The translations under genes were made by a program, and so were the position numbers. This document shows positions 1 through 14,503 of a DNA stretch of 64,000 nucleotides, one piece after another. Under the pieces are notes generated by a model, which was not told where the DNA came from, made no database searches, and saw only the letters and a list, made by a program, of their open reading frames with translations. Position 1 is the stretch's first letter, and each line of letters begins with the position of its first letter. Source of the DNA: Actinoallomurus sp050942425 (GTDB lineage: Bacteria; Actinomycetota; Actinomycetes; Streptosporangiales; Streptosporangiaceae); assembly GCF_050942425.1 (NCBI RefSeq), contig NZ_CP192063.1, positions 7,192,001 to 7,256,000 on the forward strand, in the 5' to 3' direction.

Positions 1-360
1 CCCCCACGCCGCCAGCTGGGTCACGTCGAACAGCCGCTCGTCGAGCCGGCCCCGGGCGATCAGTCCCGCGGCGTCGGCCGGCTCCACGAACACGTGTCCG
101 CCGTACGCCTTCACCGCGTACGGCACGTTCGCCCTGCCGCGTCCGCGGACGACCTGTACGGAGGATTTGTCATTGGTCCGTACCGTCACCCGGTCGCCGG
201 TCAGGAGCGTGACCTGGCGTGTCGCCGCGGGCTGCGCGCGCTGCGGATCGCCGGCCGCCGGGCTCGACGGCTCCTCCGTCCACCCTCCGACGGCGGCGAT
301 GGTCACGATGACGACGCCGAATGCGGTCGCGACCCGGCCGCCACGTCCTCGCTTCCGCAT
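1..360 (-). CDS. S8 family (subtilisin-like) secreted peptidase, N-terminal part
   Basis: This open frame of 120 codons starts at ATG 360 and runs off the left edge. The N-terminus has an Arg/Lys-rich segment (MRKRGRGGRVATA) followed by a hydrophobic stretch (FGVVIVTIAAVGG), which is a plausible signal peptide. The following segment, RQVTLLTGDRVTV, then FVEPADAAGLIARG and RLDERLFDVTQLAAWG, is the typical propeptide start of large actinobacterial S8 peptidases. The catalytic domain lies outside the window, so the peptidase call rests on family resemblance of the prodomain only. A weak GGGCGGGGA precedes the start. Transcription is leftward, divergent from the LysR gene. Confidence 0.65.
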   Translation of the reverse strand, partial: MRKRGRGGRVATAFGVVIVTIAAVGGWTEEPSSPAAGDPQRAQPAATRQVTLLTGDRVTVRTNDKSSVQVVRGRGRANVPYAVKAYGGHVFVEPADAAGLIARGRLDERLFDVTQLAAWG

Positions 361-871
361 TCCCCGCCCTTTCACCTAGGTCCACCGGAATGCCGGACTT
401 GAACGGCCCAGCGCGATCTCGACCGTGTCGCGGGCCGCGCCGAAGGGTCAAGCCGACCGCGACGGGCCGCACCGCGAATCGGCGGGCGCGATCGGCAACA
501 ACCGCACGTCATGGACGTCCGAGCGGCGTCACTCGCCGCAACGAATCCTGAAAACAGCGAAAAGGGCTTTCATCAGGCCGGCCGATGGGCGACGGCGCAC
601 ATCGGCCGGGTCGCATGTCAGCAGAGCCACCGAGTGGAAGAGTGCGAGGACGGTCCTGGTCACAGACCCGCGCGCCACGGGGCCGGGGCGATCGAGGCCA
701 GGTCGTGGGAAAGCCGGCTGAGCCTCGGACTCCCTGCTGGACACGCGTCCCCACGTCAGGAACCGACGGCCGGAACCGGTGGTTATGCTCAACTGCGGGG
801 ATCCGCTACGGGGAAGAGAAGCAGTGCGAAACCGCCCCGGCGGGAAGTTCGGTGAACGACAAGGCGTGGCG
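361..871. other. Intergenic region without a convincing gene
   Basis: This 511-nt stretch separates the leftward S8 peptidase gene from the rightward LysR gene and must hold both promoters. Several short open frames cross it, but they have no ribosome binding site, no family resemblance and Arg-rich out-of-frame composition. I see no RNA gene or strong hairpin. Confidence 0.5.
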
Positions 872-1771
872 ATGATGGAACGGCTGAGTCTCGAAGGGCT
901 CCGCTATGCGCAGGCGGTCGCCGAGACCAAATCGTTCAGCGCCGCCGCCCGGGCGTACGGCGTGACGCAGCCCGCGCTGTCCAACGGGATCGCCAAGCTG
1001 GAGGAACGCCTGGGAGAGAAGCTGTTCGACCGTTCTCCGCGCGGGGTGACCCCGACGGCCTTCGGTACGCGGATGCTGCCGTTGATCGGCCATGCCGTGG
1101 CCGCGCTGGACGCCGTTTCCGCGGAGGCCAGGCGACTGACCGCACCCGGTGAGCAGAAGATCCGCATGGGCGTCTCGCCGCTGATCGGCCCGCACCTGGT
1201 CGCCCGGTCCTTCGGCATGGTCCGCGGCCTGCCCGTCCCCCGCGACCTCGTGCTGCGCGAGGCGAAGATGGAGGACCTGCGCGGTGAGCTGCGCGCCGAC
1301 GAGCTCGACATCATCCTGATCCCGGCCGTGGCCGCGATGCCGCGCTTCGAGCACCGGGTCATCGACGTCGAGCCGATCGTCGTCGTCGGCCCCGAGACCG
1401 GCTGCGGTGGGGCGGCTCCCGTGGAGCTGGCGGAGGTGGGCGAGGCGCAGTTCATTCTCGTACCGGACACCTGCGGACTGACCACGTTCACCACGCAGCT
1501 CTTCCAGGCGCACGAGCTGCCCCTGCGCACGTATCCGGGGGAAGCCGCCAGCTACAACGTCCTGCAGGACTGGGCGAAGCTGGGCCTGGGCTCGGCGATG
1601 GTCCCGCGCTCCAAGGTCACCTCCCCCGACGTGCCGCACCGCCCGCTCACGGACCATGGCCGCGAGGTGCAGATCTCCTTCGAGGCGGTGTGGAGCGCCG
1701 GCTCCCCGCTCGCCGCCGATCTCCTCCGCCTGGCCGACGGTCTCGCGGCGGCCCGGCAGCCGGCCGGCTGA
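872..1771 (+). CDS. LysR family transcriptional regulator
   Basis: A 299-aa DNA-binding regulator, normal length for LysR. The N-terminal winged helix-turn-helix is clear: AVAETKSFSAAARAYGVTQP followed by ALSNGIAKLEERLGEKLFDR (residues about 12-52). The remaining ~220 residues form the periplasmic-binding-protein-like effector domain. The start is set at ATG 872 because AAGG at 861-864 sits 7 nt upstream; ATG 875 is equally possible, and the frame extends further upstream without a ribosome binding site. It precedes and is co-directional with the ABM/FAD/DinB/MFS set, so it probably controls that set, with a gap of 226 nt that can hold a LysR-type promoter. The effector cannot be read from sequence. 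Confidence 0.85.
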   Translation: MMERLSLEGLRYAQAVAETKSFSAAARAYGVTQPALSNGIAKLEERLGEKLFDRSPRGVTPTAFGTRMLPLIGHAVAALDAVSAEARRLTAPGEQKIRMGVSPLIGPHLVARSFGMVRGLPVPRDLVLREAKMEDLRGELRADELDIILIPAVAAMPRFEHRVIDVEPIVVVGPETGCGGAAPVELAEVGEAQFILVPDTCGLTTFTTQLFQAHELPLRTYPGEAASYNVLQDWAKLGLGSAMVPRSKVTSPDVPHRPLTDHGREVQISFEAVWSAGSPLAADLLRLADGLAAARQPAG

Positions 1772-1997
1772 AACGGGCGGTCCCGGACGGGGCGCGAGAG
1801 CACCGCGGTCAGCCGTCCCGCCGTCCGAGCGGCGCACCGGCCGTACACGACCCGGCACGCCCCCTAGTCATACATGCTGCTTATACCGTGATTCACCGAG
1901 ATCCTCTACCAGTCCTCGCATACCGCCCCTAACGTCGCAGGAGCATTGCGGTGCATGTCGTGCCGCTCTTTCCTTCACGAACCTGCGAGGCATAACC
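1772..1997. promoter_or_regulatory. Probable LysR-controlled promoter region
   Basis: This gap lies between the LysR gene and the first structural gene of the following set. A T-N11-A LysR-box-like arrangement starts at 1871 (TACATGCTGCTTA) and overlaps TTATAC at 1881-1886, which could act as a -10 element. T-N11-A is a loose motif and common by chance, so this is a weak call based mainly on position. Confidence 0.3.
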
Positions 1998-2279
1998 ATG
2001 GCATATCTCGAAATCACGCTGCGGGTGGATCCGGCGGACCGTGCCGCGGCGGCGGGCGTCTACGAGAACTACCGGCAGCCGTTCCTGGACACCGTCCCGG
2101 GCGCCACCAGCAAGGAGCTTCTCGTCCGCGACGAGGACGTACAGGTCCTCCACGGCTTCCGGACCACCGCCGACGCGGCGGCATACCTGGAAAGCGAGCT
2201 GTTCACCCGGGATGTCGTCGGCGGCCTGTCCCCGCTGCTGAAGGCCGCACCCGACGTGCGGATCTACGACGTCGCCTGA
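1998..2279 (+). CDS. Antibiotic biosynthesis monooxygenase-like small protein (ABM fold)
   Basis: A 93-aa protein whose length and pattern (beta strand EITLRVDP, helix with YENYRQPFLDTVPG, strand SKELLVRDEDVQVLHGF, helix AAAYLES) fit the dimeric alpha/beta-barrel ABM family. Members are cofactor-free monooxygenases or small-molecule binding proteins. The start at ATG 1998 has GAGG at 1987-1990. It is the first gene of a run continuing with an FAD oxidoreductase 62 nt downstream, which suggests paired oxidative chemistry on a small organic substrate. The substrate is unknown, and no catalytic residue can be assigned with confidence. Confidence 0.6.
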   Translation: MAYLEITLRVDPADRAAAAGVYENYRQPFLDTVPGATSKELLVRDEDVQVLHGFRTTADAAAYLESELFTRDVVGGLSPLLKAAPDVRIYDVA

Positions 2280-2341
2280 CTTCGCGCCCAGTCCGAGCCC
2301 GGCAGACACCACCGACCAGAGCCGACGAAGGGAGGCCGTAC

Positions 2342-3460
2342 ATGCCGCGCGAGGAGGTTCATGACGTCGTCGTGGTCGGCGCGGGCATCGGCGGCCTTGC
2401 CGCTGCCACCGCGCTGGCCGCCGCCGGGCGCGACACCGTGTGCCTGGAGGCCCGCGAGCGCGTCGGCGGACGCGCGCTGAGCACCCCCGCCCCGGGCGGT
2501 GCTCTCGACCTGGGCGCCACCTGGTTCTGGGACGGCGAGCGGCGCATCGCGGAACTGGCCGCGCGGCTCGGCGTCGAAACCTTCGACCAGCACCTCGCGG
2601 GGGACACGGTGCTGCAGGACGTCACCGGGGTGCACCGGCTTCCCGGCAACCTGATCGACGGCCCGGCCCGCCGCTTCACGGCGGGTGCCGATGCCCTTGC
2701 CCACGGTCTCGCGGCGGAACTGCCCGCCCAATCCCTGCGCCTCGGTACGCCGGTCACCGCGATCCGCCGCAGCGACAAGGGCGACGGTGGCGCGCTCGAC
2801 GTCCACACGCCGGACGCGGTCCTGCACGCCGAACACGTCGTGCTGGCCGTACCGCCCGCGCTCGCCCTCGCACGCATCGACCTCGGCGCGGAACTGCCCG
2901 CACAGTTGGTCCGGCTCGCCCGAAAGACGCCGGTGTGGATGGGAGCGGTCGCCAAGGTCGTCGCCCACTACCCCGGCGCCTTCTGGCGTGAGGCGTCCCT
3001 CGCCGGAGCGGCGATCAGCAGGACCGGCCCGCTGCGCGAACTGCACGACATCTCAGGGCCGGGCGGGCGCCCCGCCGTCCTGTTCGGCTTCGCCCCGGCC
3101 CAGTTCGTCGGCCCCGGCTTCGAGAACGCGGCGCGCTCCCAGCTGGGCCGGCTCTTCGGCCCGGCAGCCGCCGAACCGGAGTCGCTGCGGGTGCAGGACT
3201 GGAGCGACGAGCACTGGACCTCCCCGCCCGCCGTACACCGCCTGGCCGACTACTCTCTGTTCGGCCACGACCTGTACCAGCAGCCGGCGCTGGGCGGCAG
3301 GCTGCACTGGGCATCGACCGAGACCGCCCCCGACCACACCGGGCACATGGAAGGCGCTCTCGCCGCCGCGGAGCGAGCCGCGCACGCGGTCCTGTCCCCG
3401 TCTCCGACCCGCGCCGTGCCCGCCCCATGGCCCCTGCCCACCCGCACCCGAGGAAGGTGA
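2342..3460 (+). CDS. FAD-dependent oxidoreductase, flavin amine oxidase type
   Basis: A 372-aa flavoprotein. The N-terminal dinucleotide-binding motif VVVVGAGIGGLAAATALAAA is followed by the acidic residue and LEARERVGGRA characteristic of the flavin-containing amine oxidase/protoporphyrinogen oxidase superfamily. Near the C-terminus LHWASTETAPDHTGHMEGAL matches the second FAD-contact motif of the family. It is shorter than classical monoamine oxidases (about 450 aa). GGGAGG lies just upstream of ATG 2342. The gene sits 62 nt after the ABM-like gene and 4 nt before the DinB-like gene, so an operon is likely. The substrate is unknown. Confidence 0.8.
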   Translation: MPREEVHDVVVVGAGIGGLAAATALAAAGRDTVCLEARERVGGRALSTPAPGGALDLGATWFWDGERRIAELAARLGVETFDQHLAGDTVLQDVTGVHRLPGNLIDGPARRFTAGADALAHGLAAELPAQSLRLGTPVTAIRRSDKGDGGALDVHTPDAVLHAEHVVLAVPPALALARIDLGAELPAQLVRLARKTPVWMGAVAKVVAHYPGAFWREASLAGAAISRTGPLRELHDISGPGGRPAVLFGFAPAQFVGPGFENAARSQLGRLFGPAAAEPESLRVQDWSDEHWTSPPAVHRLADYSLFGHDLYQQPALGGRLHWASTETAPDHTGHMEGALAAAERAAHAVLSPSPTRAVPAPWPLPTRTRGR

Positions 3461-3464
3461 CCGC

Positions 3465-3995
3465 ATGCACCGGATCGACGCCCTGCTGCGCGAGTACGAC
3501 CGCGCCCGCGCCTACACCGACGAACTGTGGAAGGACCTCACTCCGGACGAGGTGACCTGGCGCCCGCACGAGAACTCCAGCGCCATCGGCTGGCACCTGG
3601 GCCACCAGGCCCACGTCGCCCACTTCATGGTCCGCAACCTCACCGCGGCCGAGCCCAGCCCCGACCCGGCCCTCGACGCGCTGATGGACTCGGCCAACCC
3701 CGAACAGTTCCGCGGCGCCCTGCCCACCGTCGAACGGCTCACCGCGTTCCGTGACACCGTCGCCGAGCGCGTACACGCCCGCATGCGCGCCATCGCGTCC
3801 GGAAAGGTCGCAGCACCGGGGCAACTCACCATCGTCGCAAGCCACCTGCTCACCACGCTCGTCAACCACGAGTACCAGCACGACCAGTGGATCGGCGAGG
3901 TCCGCGCCGGCGACCTCGGCCACGCGCTCCCGCCCGATCCCGACTGCGACCGCGTACGCCGCCTCGACGGCTACCTCGTCGTCGACGGCCTGTAG
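3465..3995 (+). CDS. DinB-like metal-dependent enzyme (DinB/YfiT superfamily)
   Basis: A 176-aa four-helix-bundle protein with the three-histidine metal site of the superfamily: His47 in GWHLGHQAHVAHF, and His135 and His139 in NHEYQHDQWIG. Many actinobacterial members are mycothiol-dependent S-transferases or isomerases; others are uncharacterised DinB-like proteins. The start codon lies 4 nt after the stop of the FAD oxidoreductase, and GGAAGG at the end of that gene provides the ribosome binding site. In this context it may detoxify or conjugate a product of the two upstream oxidative enzymes. That role is inferred from neighbours only. Confidence 0.75.
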   Translation: MHRIDALLREYDRARAYTDELWKDLTPDEVTWRPHENSSAIGWHLGHQAHVAHFMVRNLTAAEPSPDPALDALMDSANPEQFRGALPTVERLTAFRDTVAERVHARMRAIASGKVAAPGQLTIVASHLLTTLVNHEYQHDQWIGEVRAGDLGHALPPDPDCDRVRRLDGYLVVDGL

Positions 3996-4071
3996 CCGGG
4001 CCCGGGGCGCCGCCCCGCGCGTCCCCGTCCCGCTCCGCGCCCTGCCTCCCGCGTCTGAGAGAGAACTGCCC

Positions 4072-5340
4072 GTGACCACGACCGACTCCGCCACCCCGAC
4101 CGGCACATCCGCCCGCCCCGAAGCCCAGCGCCGCGTCCTGACCGTGCTGGTCACCAGCCAGATCCTCAGCGGGGCCGGGCTCGCGGCCGGCGTGACCGTC
4201 GGTGCCCTGCTCGCGCAGGACATGCTCGGCTCCACCGACCTCGCGGGTCTGCCCAGCGCCCTGTTCACCGCCGGCTCGGCCCTCGCCGCCGTCGCGGTGG
4301 GCCGCATCTCCCAGATCCGAGGCCGCCGGCCGGGCCTCGCTATGGGGTACCTGACCGGTGCGGTCGGCAGCGCGGGCGTCATCGCCGCCGCCGTCGCCGA
4401 CAACCCCGTACTGCTCTTCATCGCGCTGTTCGTCTACGGCGCCGGAACGGCCACCAACCTTCAAGCCCGGTACGCCGGGGCCGACCTCGCGGTTCCCGCC
4501 CACCGCGCCCGCGCCGTCTCCACCGTCCTGGTCGCCACCACGCTCGGCGGTGTCGTCGGCCCCAACCTCGCCGCGCCCACCGGCACCCTCGCCGGCACGC
4601 TCGGCATCCCCACCCTGGCCGGGCCGTTCCTGCTCTCCGGCACCGCCTACGCCCTGGCCGCCCTCGTCCTGGCCGTCTGGCTGCGCCCCGACCCCCTGCT
4701 GCTCGCCCGCAGACTCGACCGCGAACAGCGGACCGAAGCACCCCCGGCCGAGGCGGCCGCCGATGCCGGGCCGGACCTGGCACCGGCGCGCCGTCCAAGG
4801 CTGATGCTGGGCGCGCTGACGATGATCCTCACCCAGCTCGTCATGGTCGCGATCATGACGATGACTCCCGTGCACATGCACGACCACGGCCACGGCACCG
4901 CCGCGTCCGGCCTCGTCATCGCCATCCACGTCGGCGCGATGTACCTGCCCTCGCCCCTGACCGGCTGGCTCGTCGACCGCTACGGCCGTACGGTCATCGC
5001 CGTCGCCTCCGGCCTCACCCTCCTGGCCGCGGGAATCACGGCCGCCGTGGCGCCTGCGGAGTCCGTCGGCCTGCTCGCCCTGGCGCTCGCACTGCTGGGG
5101 CTGGGCTGGAACCTCGGCCTCGTCTCCGGCACCGCTATGATCACCGACGCGGTGCCGTTGGCCACCCGCGCCAAGACCCAGGGTCTGGTCGACGTGTCCA
5201 TCGCCATCGCTGGCGCCACGGGCGGCCTCTCCTCCGGCCTCGTCGTGGCCGCCGCCGGCTATCCCGTCCTCGCCCTCACCGGCGGGGTCCTCGCCCTCGC
5301 CGTCCTCCCGGCCGTCGCCGCCACCGCGAGCAGCCGGTGA
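4072..5340 (+). CDS. MFS transporter, drug-efflux type
   Basis: A 422-aa membrane protein with about 12 predicted hydrophobic segments split by a charged central loop (RRLDREQRTEAPPAEAAADAG, residues about 213-240). The loop-2/3 signature of major facilitator proteins appears as GRISQIRGRRPG in the first half and WLVDRYGRTV in the second. An unusual His-rich segment (MTPVHMHDHGHG) opens the second half. Start GTG 4072 follows GAGAGAA. It closes the ABM/FAD/DinB set, so export of the pathway product or a toxic substrate is the simplest role. A strong hairpin at 5450-5485 ends the unit. Confidence 0.8.
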   Translation: MTTTDSATPTGTSARPEAQRRVLTVLVTSQILSGAGLAAGVTVGALLAQDMLGSTDLAGLPSALFTAGSALAAVAVGRISQIRGRRPGLAMGYLTGAVGSAGVIAAAVADNPVLLFIALFVYGAGTATNLQARYAGADLAVPAHRARAVSTVLVATTLGGVVGPNLAAPTGTLAGTLGIPTLAGPFLLSGTAYALAALVLAVWLRPDPLLLARRLDREQRTEAPPAEAAADAGPDLAPARRPRLMLGALTMILTQLVMVAIMTMTPVHMHDHGHGTAASGLVIAIHVGAMYLPSPLTGWLVDRYGRTVIAVASGLTLLAAGITAAVAPAESVGLLALALALLGLGWNLGLVSGTAMITDAVPLATRAKTQGLVDVSIAIAGATGGLSSGLVVAAAGYPVLALTGGVLALAVLPAVAATASSR

Positions 5341-5449
5341 GCCGGCCCGTCCCACCGTCGTCGACGGCGCGGGCCTGATTTGCGTCGCCCTCTGATGGCC
5401 TGACGCGGGCGCCGTCGTCCACGTCGTCGCCACCGCACCCCACCCCGAG

Positions 5450-5485
5450 TCCGAAGCACCAATCCAATGGGATTGGTGCTTCGGA
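5450..5485. terminator. Bidirectional terminator hairpin
   Basis: A perfect 16-bp inverted repeat (5450-5465 and 5470-5485; left arm TCCGAAGCACCAATCC) with an AATG loop lies between the convergent MFS and secreted-protein genes, 110 and 10 nt from their stops. Position and stem strength suggest it ends transcription from both sides. Confidence 0.8.
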
Positions 5486-5494
5486 AAGGCGGGT

Positions 5495-6463
5495 TCAGGG
5501 GTTGCTGACGCGCCAGGTGGAGTTGGGGGTGGTGAAGGTGGCGTGCAGGTTGGGGCACCCGAATATGGTGCCGGTGGGGTCAGTGGTGGAATCGGAGCCG
5601 GTCAGTGACTTCCAGGTGCCGTTTTCTCTTTGCTGAATGTCGCTGGCGGTGAAAGAGCGGCCAGCGGTGTCGGCGCAGATGTAGGGGCGTCCGGTGGAGG
5701 GGTTGGTGGCGGAGTAGACCTCGAAGGCGTCCCAGCCGAAGTCGTAGACGCCGTTGGGTCCGTGGGAGGTAAAGTAGGGATCCCACTGCGATGTTGTGAA
5801 GTTGTAGAGCAGCATCTGCCAGGTGTTGGTGGCCGCGTCGGTCTTATCGACCATGACCCGGTAGGCGCCGTTCCGGACGTAGGTGGACTGGAAGGCGGAG
5901 TCCATTACCGTGAGCTTGCCGACGGTTTGGCTCTGGCACCAGTCCCAGGCCCAGATCACTGCGCTGTCGTGCAGGTAGGCGGTGGTGTCCTCGATGCAGG
6001 CGTTGCCGGAGGGGTACAGCGTGGGCGCGTAGATGACGTCGCTGCTGTTCGAGGCGCGCAGGTTCGGGACGACCGAATGGGTGGCGGTGACGCCGGTGGG
6101 GTTGTTGCCGGCCGTCGGGTAGACGGCCCAGAACTGGTGGCCGTCGTCGTCCGCATGGACCATGAACGGAGTGCTGTGCCGAGTAGGAGCGCTGCGCCAG
6201 AGGGCGTGGCGGCTGCGGAACCGGGCGCGTTGGGCGGGAGTTAAGAACGTTGCGGCGGCACGGCCGGTGATGCCGGGGACCGGATGCGAAGAGACCGGGG
6301 CGGACAGGACCGGGTCGGTCGCGGCAGGATGCGGAGACGGCGTGCCGCTGGAGGCGCCGGCTGTGGGGATGGTGGCGAGGCAGAATGTGAGAGCGCCGAC
6401 CGCGATCGTCGCAGCCAGCCCTGCCTGTCGCTTCGTCGCACGACGATGTCCGAAGGCCCTCAT
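5495..6463 (-). CDS. Secreted protein of unknown function
   Basis: A 322-aa protein. A signal peptide is clear: basic MRAFGHRRATKRQ followed by the hydrophobic AGLAATIAVGALTFCLATI and PTAGASSG. The mature part is rich in Trp, Tyr, Asn, Ser and Thr, and has four Cys residues, enough for two disulfides. It contains strand-like segments such as VIWAWDWCQSQTVGKLTVMD and DFGWDAFEVYSATN. I do not recognise a family; the composition suggests an extracellular beta-rich protein. The start at ATG 6463 is chosen for its signal peptide and GAGG 6 nt upstream, although the frame is open about 118 codons further. The base composition is slightly less GC-rich than neighbours. Confidence 0.7.
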   Translation of the reverse strand: MRAFGHRRATKRQAGLAATIAVGALTFCLATIPTAGASSGTPSPHPAATDPVLSAPVSSHPVPGITGRAAATFLTPAQRARFRSRHALWRSAPTRHSTPFMVHADDDGHQFWAVYPTAGNNPTGVTATHSVVPNLRASNSSDVIYAPTLYPSGNACIEDTTAYLHDSAVIWAWDWCQSQTVGKLTVMDSAFQSTYVRNGAYRVMVDKTDAATNTWQMLLYNFTTSQWDPYFTSHGPNGVYDFGWDAFEVYSATNPSTGRPYICADTAGRSFTASDIQQRENGTWKSLTGSDSTTDPTGTIFGCPNLHATFTTPNSTWRVSNP

Positions 6464-7235
6464 TTCAGGCCTCGAACGGAATGGAGACGATTGCGCGGGG
6501 GGACAATGTAACGACCTCCTGTTCGAAATTTCGTGAGATTGCGTGTGCTGCGAGTGCGGTTCAAACCCGGCAGCGTCAATGAGGCGGGGGGCTTCGCGCA
6601 TCGTGACGCGATTGCCGACGAGAAAGCCGTTCCGCGGGCGCGGGGACGGGACGCGGCACCATGGCATGGCAGCCACGCATGGTCGCTCTCCTCTGGCGGG
6701 GGTGAGGACGGGGCGGGTCGTAAGGTATCGGTCATGTGAAAGGCGTGAGGTGGCTTCCTCAGGCTGGGTGAGGGCGACGGTAATTGGACGGCATCGCCAG
6801 TACCAGGCCCAAATCAATGCTCGCTGAACATGCCGTTATCGGTGCCAGGACGATTCGGAAGATGGTGGGGCAGCCGCGCTTGCGATCGGCGGCCGAAGGC
6901 GTGTGCGGCGCCAAAGCCGCGGATGGCGTCGCTGACCTGGCCGTCCGCAGCGCGGTCAGGCAATTCCGCGGCACTCGTCGATAAGCCCGGCGACGGTCTT
7001 TCGACGGTGGATTTCGCCGGGATCGTGCAGCGGCGGGCGGAGAAGAACGGCCTTGATGAGGGCGATGATGGCTGAAAGATTCATGCCCGCCGTGCGCCTG
7101 TCGGGGGCAGGGATCGCGGTGGGCAGCTGCGACGCCGGACGGCCCGAGAGGCGGTGGGACCGGGCCGTCCGGCGTGCGCGACAAGCAGCCGCGAGGGTCG
7201 GCGAGTCAGCCTGCTGCTGCCGATCTCGCTGAGCG
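6464..7235. other. Long intergenic region, no supported gene
   Basis: These 772 nt lie upstream of the secreted protein and downstream of the carboxylase, both leftward. Open frames here are short, lack ribosome binding sites and match no family I know. A leftward translation around 6970-7078 (ALIKAVLLRPPLHDPGEIH) looks protein-like and could be a gene remnant, but I cannot name it. Confidence 0.4.
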
Positions 7236-12713
<5,478 letters not shown>

Positions 12714-13087
12714 CGACCGAGCCTCCCAAGCACCCAACGCAGAAGGCGACGCCCGGATCTCGAACGTCGCCTGAACCTGTCCATACCCTGCTCGATTACC
12801 GCCGGGTATACCAATGTCCCGCATAGCGAATTCCGAGCCCCCGGCTTGTGGGGACCCTACAAACGGCGATCAGGGACACACTGCCCGCCCGCCGTTTCAT
12901 GCGAGGACTACCACAAAGCACTATCGCACTAGTTGGACCTCCAGGTGGGCAATCAGGCCTGGATCAGCCGCGCGGCGATCGGCAGCCCACCCCGGTGATC
13001 TTCAGCCGGTCGCGGTTTGCCCCACGACCTGCGCAGACGCGGCGGTCGCGTTGCCGGAACCAGGCGGTATCCAGTATCGATGCGGTC
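12714..13087. other. Divergent intergenic region
   Basis: These 374 nt contain the promoter and ribosome binding site of the leftward carboxylase gene and the upstream region of the rightward hypothetical gene. I see no clear operator palindrome or extra gene; open frames extending into it from both sides lack initiation signals. Confidence 0.4.
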
Positions 13088-13657
13088 GTGGAAGGATTCG
13101 GGCGGCGTGAGTTCCAGTTGGTCCTGCTACGGCGCATGGCCGACTACCAACCCGATCTCGTCGCCTCCGCGGTCCGCTCGCTGGACGCCTCGCGTACCGA
13201 GATGCGTCAGGTGAACGCCAGATGGCAGCGCATCCTCCGGTCATCGAGATTCCCCGGCGGCGAACGCCGACTTCGGCTGGTGCTCGGGCCGCCGGCGAGC
13301 GAAGGGGACCTGCGCATGGGTGAAGTGGTCTGCCGTACGGCCCGGTGGACGCTTCCACTGTGGCCGAGCCTGCGGTTCGAAGCACTGCTCGGACCCGAGG
13401 GGTCGGTCCTTCAGGAGTGGCTGGTCCGGCCCGAGACGGCCGTGACACCGCGGCTGGATACGGTCGCGGACCTGGCGCCATGGTCATGCGTCGTGAACGA
13501 CGTGGCCGAGCGGTTCGCGCCGGTCCAGCACCAGGCCGAAACGGTACCCAGCCGCTGGCACGTGGCTTTCTCCACACCCGATGGCGACGGTCGGCGCTCG
13601 TACGTCGCCCACTTCGTCTGGGGCCTGCTGCAGACCGTGGAAGAACTTCCCCGCTAG
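13088..13657 (+). CDS. Hypothetical protein
   Basis: A 189-aa soluble protein if GTG 13088 is the start; ATG 13138 is the main alternative, and neither has a strong ribosome binding site. It has an N-terminal helical part (REFQLVLLRRMADYQPDLVA, then ASRTEMRQVNARWQRIL) and a C-terminal Trp-rich part (VCRTARWTLPLWPSLRFEAL and YVAHFVWGLLQTVEELPR). I recognise no family or active site. It ends 1 nt before the convergent SDR gene, which supports a real gene end rather than a chance frame. Confidence 0.55.
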   Translation: MEGFGRREFQLVLLRRMADYQPDLVASAVRSLDASRTEMRQVNARWQRILRSSRFPGGERRLRLVLGPPASEGDLRMGEVVCRTARWTLPLWPSLRFEALLGPEGSVLQEWLVRPETAVTPRLDTVADLAPWSCVVNDVAERFAPVQHQAETVPSRWHVAFSTPDGDGRRSYVAHFVWGLLQTVEELPR

Positions 13658-13658
13658 T

Positions 13659-14417
13659 TCAGATCATCCCGCCGTTCGCGCGGAGTACCTGCCCGTTGAT
13701 CCAATGCCCCTCGGCGCTGACCAGAAACGCCACCACGTTCGCGATGTCCTGCGGCGTGCCCAGCCGCTCCAGGGCGGGCGCCTTGGTCAACGTCGCCAGC
13801 TGCTCCTCGGTCTTGCCGGTGAGGAAGCCCTCGGTCGCGGTCGGGCCGGGTGCCACGGTGTTCACCGTGACATCACGGCCACGCAGCTCCCGGGCCAGGA
13901 CCAGGGTGACCGCCTCGACCGCGGCTTTGCTCGCCGCGTAGCCGCCGTAGGTGGGGAACTGTGTGCCCACCACCGAGGTGGAGAAGGCGACGAACGAACC
14001 ACCCGGGCGTAGCCGGCGTGCGGCCTGCTGGGCGACGACGAAGTGGCCCCGGATGTTGGTGCGGTGCATCGCGTCGAGCTCGGCGAGATCCAGGTCGGCG
14101 ACCGTGGCGAAGGCCGCCCAGCCAGCGCAGTTCACCACCGCGTCGACGCCTCCGAGCCGGCCCTCGGCCCGGTCGAACAACACGGCGACCGCGCGCTCGT
14201 CCGCGACGTCGGCCTGCACCGCGATGGCCCGGCCGCCGACCGAGGCGATGTCGGCGACCGTCTCCTCGGCCGCATCCGCACGTCCGGCGTATCCCACGAC
14301 CACGCCGAAGCCGTCCCGGGCCAGCTGGGCGGCGACCGCACGCCCGATGCCGCGCGATCCTCCGGTCACCACCGCGACCCGTTGGGGGTCTGCGGCAGCA
14401 CTCTCGATGGTTGTCAT
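13659..14417 (-). CDS. SDR family oxidoreductase
   Basis: A 252-aa classical short-chain dehydrogenase/reductase. The cofactor motif is VVTGGSRGIGRAVA near residue 15. The catalytic Ser lies in FVAFSTSVVG and the YxxxK pair in YGGYAASKAAVE. The C-terminal segment WINGQVLRANGGMI is typical. The family uses NAD(P)H to interconvert alcohols and ketones; the substrate is unknown. ATG 14417 is preferred because it begins just before the Rossmann fold. It diverges from an XRE/MmyB-type regulator gene whose start is 86 nt away, a common regulator-target arrangement. Confidence 0.85.
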   Translation of the reverse strand: MTTIESAAADPQRVAVVTGGSRGIGRAVAAQLARDGFGVVVGYAGRADAAEETVADIASVGGRAIAVQADVADERAVAVLFDRAEGRLGGVDAVVNCAGWAAFATVADLDLAELDAMHRTNIRGHFVVAQQAARRLRPGGSFVAFSTSVVGTQFPTYGGYAASKAAVEAVTLVLARELRGRDVTVNTVAPGPTATEGFLTGKTEEQLATLTKAPALERLGTPQDIANVVAFLVSAEGHWINGQVLRANGGMI

Positions 14418-14503
14418 GATCGCCAAGTTAGGCGGGACCGATGGAGGCATCCAGGGGACGACATCCCCTGGATGAGCGCCCCGGAACGCGCACACTGGGC
14501 ACT

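Noticed and set aside
511..855. Possible 114-aa gene between the peptidase and LysR genes
   Set aside because: No ribosome binding site, random-looking sequence and several competing overlapping frames of similar quality.
3862..5433. A 523-codon - strand frame opposite the MFS gene
   Set aside because: Gly/Asp/Arg-rich shadow without hydrophobic or domain pattern; the MFS frame is convincing.
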